Translations under genes and position numbers: made by a program
Notes under the pieces: model-generated
The model's database searches: none
Told to the model about the DNA's origin: nothing
Seen by the model: only the letters and a program-made list of their open reading frames with translations
Assembly: GCA_963680875.1 (NCBI GenBank)
Contig: OY804577.1
Coordinates: 146,710,196-146,774,195 of the forward strand
Source: Bathymodiolus brooksi
Lineage: Eukaryota > Mollusca > Bivalvia > Mytilida > Modiolidae
Direction: 5' to 3'
Length of the DNA stretch: 64,000 nt
Part shown: piece after piece, positions 12,891-24,257 of the stretch
Layout: every line of letters begins with the position of its first letter
How positions within the stretch are numbered: the stretch's first letter is position 1

Positions 12891-15800
12891 TCAACAATAT
12901 CATCTGACTCCCTTGAGACTGCCATTCAAAAATATCAGCTGGCTCCCTTGAGACTGCCATTCAACAATATCATCTGGCTCCCTTGAGACTGCCATTCAAC
13001 AATATCATCTGGCTCCCTTGAGACTGCCATTCAACAATATCATCTGGCTCCCTTGAGACTGCCATTCAACAATATCATCTGGCTCCCTTGAGACTGCCAT
13101 TCAAAAATATCATCTGGCTCCCTTGAGACTGCCATTGAACAATATCATCTGGCTCCCTTGAGACTGCCATTCAACAATATCATCTGGCTCCCTTGAGACT
13201 GCCATTCAACAATATCATCTGGCTCCCTTGAGACTGCCATTCAACAATATCATCTGGCTCCCTTGAGACTGCCATTCAACAATATCATCTGGCTCCCTTG
13301 AGACTGCCATTCAAAAATATCATCTGGCTCCCTTGAGACTGCCATTGAACAATATCATCTGGCTCCCTTGAGACTGCCATTCAACAATATCATCTGCCTT
13401 CCTTGAGACTGCCATTCAACAATATCATCTGACTCCCTTGAGACTGCCATTCAAAAATATCATCTGGCTCCCTTGAGACTGCCATTCAAAAATATCATCT
13501 GGCTCCCTTGAGACTGCCATTCAACAATATCATCTGGCTCCCTTGAGACTGCCATTCAACAATATCATCTGGCTCCCTTGAGACTGCCATTCAACAATAT
13601 CATTTGGCTCCCTTGAGACTGCCATTCAACAATATCATCTGGCTCCTTTGAGACTGCCATTCAAAAATATCATCTGGCTCCCTTGAGACTGCCATTGAAC
13701 AATATCATCTGGCTCCCTTGAGACTGCCATTCAACAATATCATCTGGCTTCCTTGAGACTGCCATTCAACCATAGCATCTGACTCCCTTGAGACTGCCAT
13801 TCAAAAATATCATCTGGCTCCCTTGAGACTGCCATTCAACAATATCATCTGACTCTCTTGAAACTGCCATTCAAAAATATCATCTGGCTCCCTTGAGACT
13901 GCCATTCAACAATATCATTTGACTCCCTTGAGACTGCCAATCAACCATATCATCTGACTCCCTTGAGACTGCCATTCAACAATATCATCTGACTCCCTTG
14001 AGACTGCCATTCAACAATATCATCTGACTCCCTTGAGACTGCCATTCAAAAATATCATCTGGCTCCCTTGAGACTGCCATTCAACAATATCATCTGGCTC
14101 CCTTGAGACTGCCATTCAACAATATCATCTGGCTCCCTTGAGACTGCCATTCAACAATATCATCTGGCTCCCTTGAGACTGCCATTCAACAATATCATCT
14201 GGCTCCCTTGAGACTGCCATTCAACAATATCATCTGGCTCCCTTGAGACTGCCATTCAAAAATATCATCTGGCTCCCATGAGACTGCCATTGAACAATAT
14301 CATCTGGCTCCCTTGAGACTGCCATTCAACAATATCATCTGGCTTCCTTGAGACTGCCATTCAACCATATCATCTGACTCCCTTGAGACTGCCATTCAAA
14401 AATATCATCTGGTTCCCTTGAGACTGCCATTCAACAATATCATCTGACTCCCTTGAGACTGCCATTCAAAAATATCATCTGCTCCCTTGAGACTGCCATT
14501 CAACAATATCATTTGACTCCCTTGAGACTGCCAATCAACCATATCAGCTGACTCCCTTGAGACTGCCATTCAACAATATCATCTGACTCCCTTGAGACTG
14601 CCATTCAATGATATCATCTGACTCCCTTGAGACTGCCATTCAAAAATATCATCTGGCTCCCTTGAGACTGCCATTCAACAATATCATCTGGCTCCCTTGA
14701 GACTGCCATTCAACAATATCATCTGGCTCCCTTGAGACTGCCATTCAACAATATCATCTGGCTCCCTTGAGACTGCCATTCAACAATATCATCTGGCTCC
14801 CTTGAGACTGCCATTCAACCATATCATCTGGCTCCTTTGAGACTGCCATTCAACAATATCATCTGGCTCCCTTGAGACTGCCATTCAACCATATCATCTG
14901 GCTCCCTTGAGACTGTCATTCAACCATATCATCTGACTCCCTTGAGACTGTCATTCAACCATATCATCTGACTCCCTTGAGACTGCCATTCAACAATATC
15001 ATCTGACTCCCCCCTTGAGACTGCCATTCAACCATATCATCTGGCTCCCTTCAGAATGCCATTCAACCATATCATCTGACTCCCTTGAGACTGCCATTCA
15101 ACCATATCATCTGGCTCCCTTGAGACTGCCATTCAACAATATCATCTGGCTCCCTTGAGACTGCCATTCAACCATATCATCTGGCTCCCCTGAGACTGCC
15201 ATTCAACAATATCATCTGACTCCCTTGAGACTGCCATTCAAAAATATCATCTGGCTCCCTTGAGACTGCCATTCAACAATATCATCTGGCTCCCTTGAGA
15301 CTGCCATTCAACATTATCATCTGGCTTCCTTGAGACTGCCATTCAAAAATATAATTTGGCTCCCTTGAGACTGCCATTCAACAATATCATCTGGTTCCCT
15401 TGAGACTGCCATTCAACAATATCATCTGGTTCCCTAGAGACTGCCATTCAACAATATCATCTGGCTCCCTTGAGACTGCCATTCAAAAATATCATCTGGC
15501 TCTCTTGAGACTGCCATTCAAAAATATCATCTGGCTCCCTTGAGACTGCCATTCAACAATATCATCTGGCTTCCTTGAGACTGCCATTCAACAATATCAT
15601 CTGACTCCCTTGAGACTGCCTTTCAAAAATATCATCTGGCTCCCTTGAGACTGCCATTCAACAATATCATCTGGCTCCCCTGAGACTGCCATTCAAAAAT
15701 ATCATCTGAGTCCCTTGAGACTGCCATTCAAAAATATCATCTGGCTCCCTTGAGACTGCCATTCAACAATATCATCTGGCTCCCTTGTGACTGCCATTCA

Positions 15801-17032
15801 ACAATATCATCTGGCTCCCTTGAGACTGCCATTCAAAAATATCATCTGGCTCCCTTGAGACTGCCATTCAACAATATCATCTGACTCCCTTGAGACTGCC
15901 ATTCAACCATATCATCTGACTCCCTTGAGACTGCCAATCAACAATATCATCTGACTCCCTTGAGACTGCCATTCAATAATATCATCTGGCTCCCTTGAGA
16001 CTGCCATTCAATGATATCATCTGACTCCCTTGAGACTGCCATTCAACAATATCATCTGACTCCCTTGAGACTGCCATTCAAAAATATCATCTGACTCCCT
16101 TGAGACTGCCATTCAACCATATCATCTGACTCCCTTGAGACTGCCATTCAACAATATCATCTGACTCCCTTGAGACTGCCATTCAAAAATATCATCTGAC
16201 TCCCTTGAAACTGCCATTCAAAAATATCATCTGGCTCCCTTGAGACTGCCATTCAACAATATCATCTGGCTCCCTTGAGACTGCCATTCAACAATATCAT
16301 CTGGCTCCCTTGAGACTGCCATTCAACAATATCATCTGGCTCCCTTGAGACTGCCATTCAACAATATCATCTGGCTCCCTTGAGACTGCCATTCAACAAT
16401 ATCATCTGGCTCCCTTGAGACTGCCATTCAACAATATCATCTGGCTCCCTTGAGACTGCCATTCAACAATATCATCTGGCTTCCTTGAGACTGCCATTCA
16501 ACCATATCATCTGGCTCCCTTGAGACTGCCATTCAACCATATCATCTGACTCCCTTGAGACTGCCATTCAACAATATCATCTGACTCCCTTGAGACTGCC
16601 ATTCAACCATATCATCTGGCTCCCTTGAGACTGCCATTCAACCATATCATCTGGCTCCCTTCAGACTGGCATTCAACGATATCATCTGGCTCCCTTCAGA
16701 CTGCCATTCAACCATATCATCTGACTTCCTTGAGACTGCCATTCAACAATATCATCTGACTCCCTTGAGACTGCCATTCAACCATATCATCTGGCTCCCT
16801 TGAGACTGCCATTCAACCATATCATCTGACTCCCTTGAGACTGCCATTCAACAATATCATCTGGCTCCCTTGAGACTGCCATTCAACAATATCATCTGGC
16901 TCCCTTGAGACTGCCATTCAACAATATCATCTGGCTCCCTTGAGACTGCCATTCAAAAATATCATCTGGCTCCCTTGAGACTGCCATTCAACGATATCAT
17001 CTGGCTTCCTTGAGACTGCCATTCAAAAATAT
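12891..17032. repeat. 35-bp minisatellite, about 118 copies
   Basis: Head-to-tail 35-bp monomers, consensus start CAACAATATCATCTGGCTCC, continuing CTTGAGACTGCCATT. The main variants are GGCTCC/GACTCC and CAACAATATC/CAAAAATATC/CAACCATATC. The array fills most of the rest of the last STT3B intron and stops about 80 bp before the 60-bp repeats that carry the splice donor. Near-identical stretches (for example around 13040-13400 and 14080-14370) point to block duplication. No gene seen. Confidence 0.98.
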
Positions 17033-17111
17033 TGCACTTGTGGTTCTACAGGAAAACTTGTAACAAAATAGTTTAATGAATCTTGATCTAGACTTAATTT
17101 TGCTGTTAAAA

Positions 17112-17332
17112 TCTGTATAAACTTGTCCAAATCTATAGTAACACATCTTATATATAATAAACCTACCCCCTTCTGTATAAACTTGTCCAAATCTATAGTA
17201 ACACATCTTATATATAATAAACCTACCCCCTTCTGTATAAACTTGTCCAAATCTATAGTAACACATCTTATATATAATAAACCTACCCCCTTCTGTATAA
17301 ACTTGTCCAAATCTATAGTAACACATCTTATA
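17112..17332. repeat. STT3B: 60-bp repeat carrying exon end and splice donor
   Basis: About 3.7 copies of a 60-bp unit. On the coding strand each unit contains [13 protein letters not shown], and the three copies to the right also contain GAAGGGGGTAGGT, the exon end plus donor. Identical donors begin at 17286, 17226 and 17166. Because 60 is divisible by three and no unit has a stop, use of the second or third donor would add 20 or 40 in-frame residues (each block [20 protein letters not shown]). Comparison with remembered STT3B (YTE, three residues, then PPG) favours the 17286 donor. The fourth copy, at 17112-17160, lacks the donor and reads into unrelated sequence. Confidence 0.95.
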
Positions 17333-17475
17333 CATCAAACAATTAAGTAGAGTTGGGGAGCCATCTTTATCAATACGGAACTCTCCCTGTGGTGTATAAT
17401 AATCTGATTCCTTTATGTGGCTACCTCTATCTGTACTACCACCTATTCTTACCATCCATAAAAATTTATTGATAT
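17287..17475 (-). CDS. STT3B: STT3B penultimate coding exon
   Basis: The acceptor TGTTTGTTTCAG precedes ATATCAATAAATTT. With the G left over from the previous exon this makes Asp, so the exon reads [13 protein letters not shown], later [28 protein letters not shown] and [12 protein letters not shown], with one base carried over. It is 189 bp: 2 + 62 codons + 1. DINKFLWM fits the DxxKxxx(M/I) 'DK' motif described in eukaryotic STT3 proteins, which contributes to acceptor-peptide recognition together with WWDYG. The Asp of that motif is encoded across the splice junction. I place the 3' end at the first of three identical donors. Alternative downstream donors are possible (see the 60-bp repeat). 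Confidence 0.93.
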
Positions 17476-17650
17476 CTGAAACAAACAGAAATAACAATAG
17501 TTCAGCCTTATTATATTACCACTGTTCCAGGTAAGAAATAATATTTCATTTTTCAGGTGTCTACACAGCAACCCTGATTAATTTTCAAATATAATATCCC
17601 TGACTGTTTTGTTTTTGTTGGACTGAATACTTGTATATGTGTGTGTAGCA

Positions 17651-19168
17651 TTGAACATTACAATAAAGGAACTAGTACCAGTCACTAATGCTTGAACATT
17701 ACAGTAAAGGAACTAGTACCAGTCACTAATGCTTGAACATTACAGTAAAGGAACTAGTACCAGTCACTAATGCTTGAACATTACAGTAATGGAACTAGTA
17801 CCAGTCACTAATGCTTGAACATTACAGTAAAGGAACTAGTACCGGTCACTAATGCTTGAACATTACAGTAAAGGAACTAGTACCAGTCACTAATGCTTGA
17901 ACATTACAGTAAAGGAACTAGTACCAGTCACTAATGCTTGAACATTACAGTAAAGGAACTAGTACCAGTCACTAATGCTTGAACATTACAGTAAAGGTAC
18001 TAGTACCAGTCACTAATGCTTGAACATTACAGTAAAGGAACTAGTACCAGTCACTAATGCTTGAACATTACAGTAAAGGAACTAGTACCAGTCACTAATG
18101 CTTGAACATTACAGTAAAGGAACTAGTACCAGTCACTAATGCTTGAACATTACAGTAAAGGTACTAGTACCAGTCACTAATGCTTGAACATTACAGTAAA
18201 GGAACTAGTACCAGTCACTAATGCTTGAACATTACAGTAAAGGAACTAGTACCAGTCACTAATGCTTGAACATTACAGTAAAGGATCTAGTACCAGTCAC
18301 TAATGCTTGAACATTACAGTAAAGGAACTGGTACCAGTCACTAATGCTTGAACATAACAGTAAAGGAACTAGTACCAGTCACTAATGCTTGAACATTACA
18401 GTAAAGGAACTAGTACCAGTCACTAATGCTTGAACATTACAGTAATGGAACTAGTACCAGTCACTAATGCTTGAACATTACAGTAAAGGAACTAGTACCA
18501 GTCACTAATGCTTGAACATTACAGTAAATGACTTGTACCAGTCACTAATGCTTGAACATTACAGTAAAGGAACTAGTACCAGTCACTAATGCTTGAACAT
18601 TACAGTAAATGAACTAGTACCAGTCACTAATGCTTGAACATTACAGTAAAGGTACTAGTACCAGTCACTAATGCTTGAACATTACAGTAAAGGTACTAGT
18701 ATCAGTCACTAATGCTTGAACATTACAGTAAAGGTACTAGTACCAGTCACTAATGCTTGAACATTACAGTAAAGGAACTAGTACCAGTCACTAATGCTTG
18801 AACATTATAGTAAAGGAACTAGTACCAGTCACTAATGCTTGAACATTACAGTAAAGGTACTAGTACCAGTCACTAATGCTTGAACATTACAGTAAAGGAA
18901 CTGGTACCAGTCACTAATGCTTGAACATTACAGTAAAGGAACTAGTACCAGTCACTAATGCTTGAACATTACAGTAAAGGTACTAGTACCAGTCACTAAT
19001 GCTTGAACATTACAGTAAAGGAACTAGTACGTCACTAATGCTTGAACATTACAGTAAAGGAACTAGTACCAGTCACTAATGCTTGCACATTACAGTAAAT
19101 GATCTAGTACCAGTCACTAATGCTTGAACATTACAGTAAAGGTACTAGTACCAGTCACTAATGCTTGC
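17651..19168. repeat. 41-bp minisatellite, about 37 copies
   Basis: Head-to-tail 41-bp monomers starting GAACATTACAGTAAAGGAAC and ending CAGTCACTAATGCTT. Variants include GGTACTAG, GGATCTAG and AATGAACTAG. The sequence is unrelated to the other two 41-bp arrays in this gene despite the identical monomer length. Entirely intronic. Confidence 0.97.
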
Positions 19169-19375
19169 CTCTTAACGAAAGTTTGTACTTTTTTTGAAAT
19201 TCAGTAATCATAATTAGATTTTATAGATTAGAATATTCTTAAAAGGTAGCAGAATTTATTTGCGCGATTCTTTCTCTTAGACGCTATGAAAGCTGCCACA
19301 TTATGAAAGCTGTCAGAATCAGGATTCTGTGTTCACACGACCAGAATCAATTTTGTTTTTTAATACTTTTTTTAA

Positions 19376-19546
19376 TTTCCGAGGCACCAAAAAAATGAAA
19401 CATCGTTTATAACCACAACGAATGAACAGGAGCAAGAAGAAGTACCGGATATTACTGATGAGCAATCAGAGGCGAAGTTCGTGAAAAAATTTCAGCCACA
19501 GTGGCTGAGTCTTCACCACTGGCTTAGGTACGACAAAAACAAATAG
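19376..19546 (+). pseudogene. Fragment resembling a hAT/ZNF862-like protein
   Basis: A 56-codon frame between two stops, reading FPRHQKNETSFITTNEQ, then an acidic stretch, then KKFQPQWLSLHHWLRYDKNK before TAG. The pattern F-Q-x-x-W-L-x-x-x-x-W-L-x-Y-D resembles the start of TTF-type zinc-finger or hAT-transposase-derived proteins (ZNF862/KIAA1586-like), where a Cys-x-x-Cys usually follows. Here a stop interrupts. Beyond it a different frame would read FCTC, which could be the remnant of the finger. There is no plausible start and no continuing domain. I read it as a decayed transposase-derived fragment in an STT3B intron on the opposite strand. The resemblance is from memory and weak. Confidence 0.35.
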
Positions 19547-19704
19547 AAGGGACCAATATCTTCTGTACTTGCAACTTGACAAGACATATTAACAGTGATG
19601 ACCATCTTTAAATTTCCAGCTGACTGCTCACAAAGCCAAAAAATAAACTTTCAGTTTGAGTCATACATGTATTGAAATACTCATTGTTTTGGTGATGAAT
19701 TTAT

Positions 19705-19830
19705 TATTCATCTTATAATGTTGTGTCAAGTACACTTCGCCATGAACGGGATTCAAACTCACAGCTTTAGTGGTGGTAGGCACTGATTGCACAGGTAGTT
19801 GTAAATCTAACTACCATATGATCACAACAA
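19705..19830 (-). mobile_element. Probable tRNA-derived SINE fragment
   Basis: On the minus strand this reads ATATGGTAGTTAG (A-box-like), then CAGTGCCTACCACCACTAAA, then GTGAGTTTGAATCCCG (B-box-like, compare GGTTCGAATCC), then TTCATGGCGAAGTGTACTTG. The CCTACCACCACT and TTTGAATCCC arrangement is typical of a second class of mollusc tRNA-like SINEs, from memory. I see no clear target-site duplication, so the boundaries are approximate and the copy may be truncated. Confidence 0.45.
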
Positions 19831-19831
19831 C

Positions 19832-20241
<410 letters not shown>

Positions 20242-20377
20242 TCAATACAAAATATGTACTGTGAAATCACTATCAATTGTGTGGTTCTAATTTTCATGGA
20301 TTTTGTGGTTCGCTTAAACCACGAAAATTAAATCCAATGAAATACAATATTCCCATTGATTGTTGCCTGTAATGTTT

Positions 20378-20511
20378 GAAACCACAAATTCAAGAACCCA
20401 TGGATCAATGCATTTTGTAGAAACCACAAGTTCAAGAACCCATGGATCAATGCATTTTATAGAAACCACAAATTCAAGAACCCATGGATCAATGCATTTT
20501 GTAGAAACCAC
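20378..20511. repeat. 42-bp repeat, about 3 copies
   Basis: Three copies of a 42-bp unit starting GAAACCACAAATTCAAG, with starts at 20378, 20420 and 20462 and a partial at 20504. The upstream stretch 20281-20335 has GTGGTT and AACCAC arms (a short hairpin) and the motif AAACCACGAAAATTAAATCC. I know that motif as a common dispersed repeat in bivalve genomes, so the array probably grew inside a copy of it. Confidence 0.85.
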
Positions 20512-20821
20512 GACAATGTGTGCCAAAGAATAAAAGTACTTTCCCAGTATGTCTACTGAAACTGTTGCTGAAAATGATTGATTATTATTAGTGAAAAGTA
20601 ACATGAGTATCATTGATATGTCTGTTTTAAATGTGTATAGGTTTGAAGTTAACTGTTATCCAAGTGCTTCTGCCCAACAATTATTTCATAGTATAACCCA
20701 ATTTTGCCTAATGTGCAACCCATCAAAAATTTGTACCATCAGAGAGTAAACTAGAATATCAGAGATTTTTAGCGAGTCTTTTTGTATAGAATTTATTAGA
20801 AATATAAAATGTGTGTAAGGA

Positions 20822-23800
20822 GTATCTGTACAAAAATACTGGTAATTAGATGTAACAATAGGGCATCTGTACAAAAATACTGGTAATTAGATGGAACAAT
20901 AGGGTATCTGTACAAAAATACTGGTAATTAGATGTAACAATAGGGTATCTGTACAAAAATACTGGTAATTAGATGTAACAATAGGGTATCTGTACAAAAA
21001 TACTGGTAATTAGATGTAACAATAGGGTATCTGTACAAAAATACTGGTAATTAGATGTAACAATAGGCTATCTGTACAAAAATACTGGTAATTAGATGTA
21101 ACAATAGGGTATCTGTACAAAAATACTGGTAATTAGATGAAACAATAGGGTATCTGTACAAAAATACTGGTAATTAGATGTAACAATAGGGTATCTGTAC
21201 AAAAATAATGGTAATTAGATGTAACAATAGGGTATCTGTACAAAAATACTGGTAATTAGATGTAACAATAGGGTATCTGTACAAAAATACTGGTAATTAG
21301 ATGTAACAATAGGGTATCTGTACAAAAATACTGGTAATTAGATGTAACAATAGGGTATCTGTACAAAAATACTGGTAATTAGATGTAACAATAGGGTATC
21401 TGTACAAAAATACTGGTAATTAGATGTAACAATAGGGTATCTGTACAAAAATACTGGTAATTAGATGTAACAATAGGGTATCTGTACAAAAATACTGGTA
21501 ATTAGATGTAACAATAGGGTATCTGTACAAAAATACTGGTAATTAGATGTAACAATAGGGTATCTGTACAAAAATACTGGTAATTTGATGTAACAATAGG
21601 GTATCTGTACAAAAATACTGGTAATTTGATGTAACAATAGGGTATCTGTACAAAAATACTGGTAATTAGATGTAACAATAGGGTATCTGTCCAAAAATAC
21701 TGGTAATTAGATGTAACAATAGGCTATCTGTACAAAAATACTGGTAATTAGATGTAACAATAGGGTATCTGTACAAAAATACTGGTAATTAGATGTAACA
21801 ATAGGCTATCTGTACAAAAATACTGGTAATTAGATGTAACAATAGGCTATCTGTACAAAAATACTGGTAATTAGATGTAACAATAGGCTATCTGTACAAA
21901 AATACTGGTAATTAGATGGAACAATAGGGTATCTGTACAAAAATACTGGTAATTAGATGGAACAATAGGGTATCTGTACAAAAATACTGGTAATTAGATG
22001 GAACAATAGGGTATCTGTACAAAAATACTGGTAATTAGATGTAACAATAGGGTATCTGTACAAAAATACTGGTAATTAGATATAACAATAGGGTATCTGT
22101 ACAAAAATACTGGTAATTAGATGTAACAATAGGCTATCTGTACAAAAAAACTGGTAATTAGATGTAACAATAGGGTATCTGTACAAAAATACTGGTAATT
22201 AGATGTAACAATAGGGTATCTGTACAAAAATACTGGTAATTAGATGTAACAATAGGCTATCTGTACAAAAAAACTGGTAATTAGATGTAACAATAGGGTA
22301 TCTGTACAAAAATACTGGTAATTAGATGTAACAATAGGGTATCTGTACAAAAATACTGGTAATTAGATGTAACAATAGGGTATCTGTACAAAAATACTGG
22401 TAATTAGATGGAACAATAGGGTATCTGTACAAAAATACTGGTAATTAGATGGAACAATAGGGTATCTATACAAAAATACGGGTAATTAGATGAAACAATA
22501 GGGTATCTGTACAAAAATACTGGTAATTAGATGTAACAATAGGTATCTGTACAAAAATACTGGTAATTAGATGAAACAATAGGGTATCTGTACAAAAATA
22601 CTGGTAATTAGATGTAACAATAGGGTATCTGTACAAAAATACCGGTAATTAGATGTAACAATAGGGTATCTGTACAAAAATACTGGTAATTAGATGTAAC
22701 AATAGGGTATCTGTACAAAAATACTGGTAATTAGATGGAACAATAGGGTATCTGTACAAAAATACTGGTAATTAGATGTAACAATAGGGTATCTGTACAA
22801 AAATACTGGTAATTAGATGTAACAATAGGGTATCTGTACAAAAATACTGGTAATTAGATGTAACAATAGGGTATCTGTACAAAAATACTGGTAATTAGAT
22901 GAAACAATAGGGTATCTGTACAAAAATACTGGTAATTAGATGTAACAATAGGGTATCTGTACAAAAATACTGGTAATTAGATGTAACAATAGGGTATCTG
23001 TACAAAAATACTGGTAATTAGATGTAACAATAGGGTATCTGTACAAAAATACTGGTAATTAGGTGAAACAATAGGGTATCTGTACAAAAATACTGGTAAT
23101 TAGATGTAACAATAGGCTATCTGTACAAAAATACTGGTAATTAGATGTAACAATAGGCTATCTGTACAAAAATACTGGTAATTAGATGTAACAATAGGGT
23201 ATCTGTACAAAAATACTGGTAATTAGATGTAACAATAGGGTATCTGTACAAAAATACTGGTAATTAGATGTAACAATAGGGTATCTGTACAAAAATACTG
23301 GTAATTAGATGTAACAATAGGGTATCTGTACAAAAATACTGGTAATTAGATGTAACAATAGGGTATCTGTACAAAAATACTGGTAATTAGATGTAACAAT
23401 AGGGTATCTGTACAAAAATACTGGTAATTAGATGTAACAATAGGCTATCTGTACAAAAATACTGGTAATTAGATGTAACAATAGGCTATCTGTACAAAAA
23501 TACTGGTAATTAGATGTAACAATAGGCTATCTGTACAAAAATACTGGTAATTAGATGTAACAATAGGGTATCTGTACAAAAATACTGGTAATTAGATGTA
23601 ACAATAGGGTATCTGTACAGCCACATGATGTAACAATAGGGTATCTGTACAAAAATACTGGTAATTAGATGTAACAATAGGGTATCTGTACAAAAATACT
23701 GGTAATTAGATGTAACAATAGGGTATCTGTACAAAAATACTGGTAATTAGATGTAACAATAGGGTATCTGTACAAAAATACTGGTAATTAGATGTAACAA

Positions 23801-24203
23801 TAGGGTATCTGTACAGCCACATGATGTAACAATAGGCTATCTGTACAAAAATACTGGTAATTAGATGTAACAATAGGGTATCTGTACAAAAATACTGGTA
23901 ATTAGATGTAACAATAGGGTATCTGTACAAAAATACTGGTAATTAGATGTAACAATAGGGTATATGTACAAAAATACTGGTAATTAGATGTAACAATAGG
24001 GTATCTGTACAAAAATACTGGTAATTAGATGTAACAATAGGGTATCTGTACAAAAATACTGGTAATTAGATGTAACAATAGGGTATCTGTACAAAAATAC
24101 TGGTAATTAGATGTAACAATAGGGTATCTGTACAAAAATACTGGTAATTAGATGTAACAATAGGGTATCTGTACAAAAATACTGGTAATTAGATGTAACA
24201 ATT
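20822..24203. repeat. 41-bp minisatellite, about 82 copies
   Basis: Head-to-tail 41-bp monomers, GGGTATCTGTACAAAAATAC continuing TGGTAATTAGATGTAACAATA. The main variant is GGC instead of GGG before TATC. A rearranged 32-bp monomer, GTACAGCCACATGATG, appears twice, at 23615 and 23811, 196 bp apart (four 41-bp monomers plus one 32-bp monomer), showing that a five-monomer block was duplicated. Intronic and non-coding. Minus-strand frames here are repeat artefacts. Confidence 0.98.
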
Positions 24204-24257
24204 ATCATAGCTTTAAGGAGAAAGAAATTTGTCCAGCTTCTTAACCAATATTCTTAG

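Noticed and set aside
17166..17286. Extra STT3B exons, one per 60-bp copy
   Set aside because: The copies lack a proper polypyrimidine acceptor between donors and repeat the same residues. Tandem donor duplication is the simpler explanation, though alternative donor use stays open.
17123..17350. Plus-strand frame with a repeated [19 protein letters not shown] motif
   Set aside because: It is the antisense reading of the 60-bp STT3B exon-end repeat.
7026..19168. CRISPR-like arrays of short repeats
   Set aside because: Repeats are directly adjacent with no unique spacers, in a spliced eukaryotic gene. They are minisatellites.
21461..23930. Repetitive frames with a YRYPIVTSNYQYFCTD-like period
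   Set aside because: They are translations of the 41-bp minisatellite. A 41-bp period shifts frame each unit and gives no stable protein repeat.
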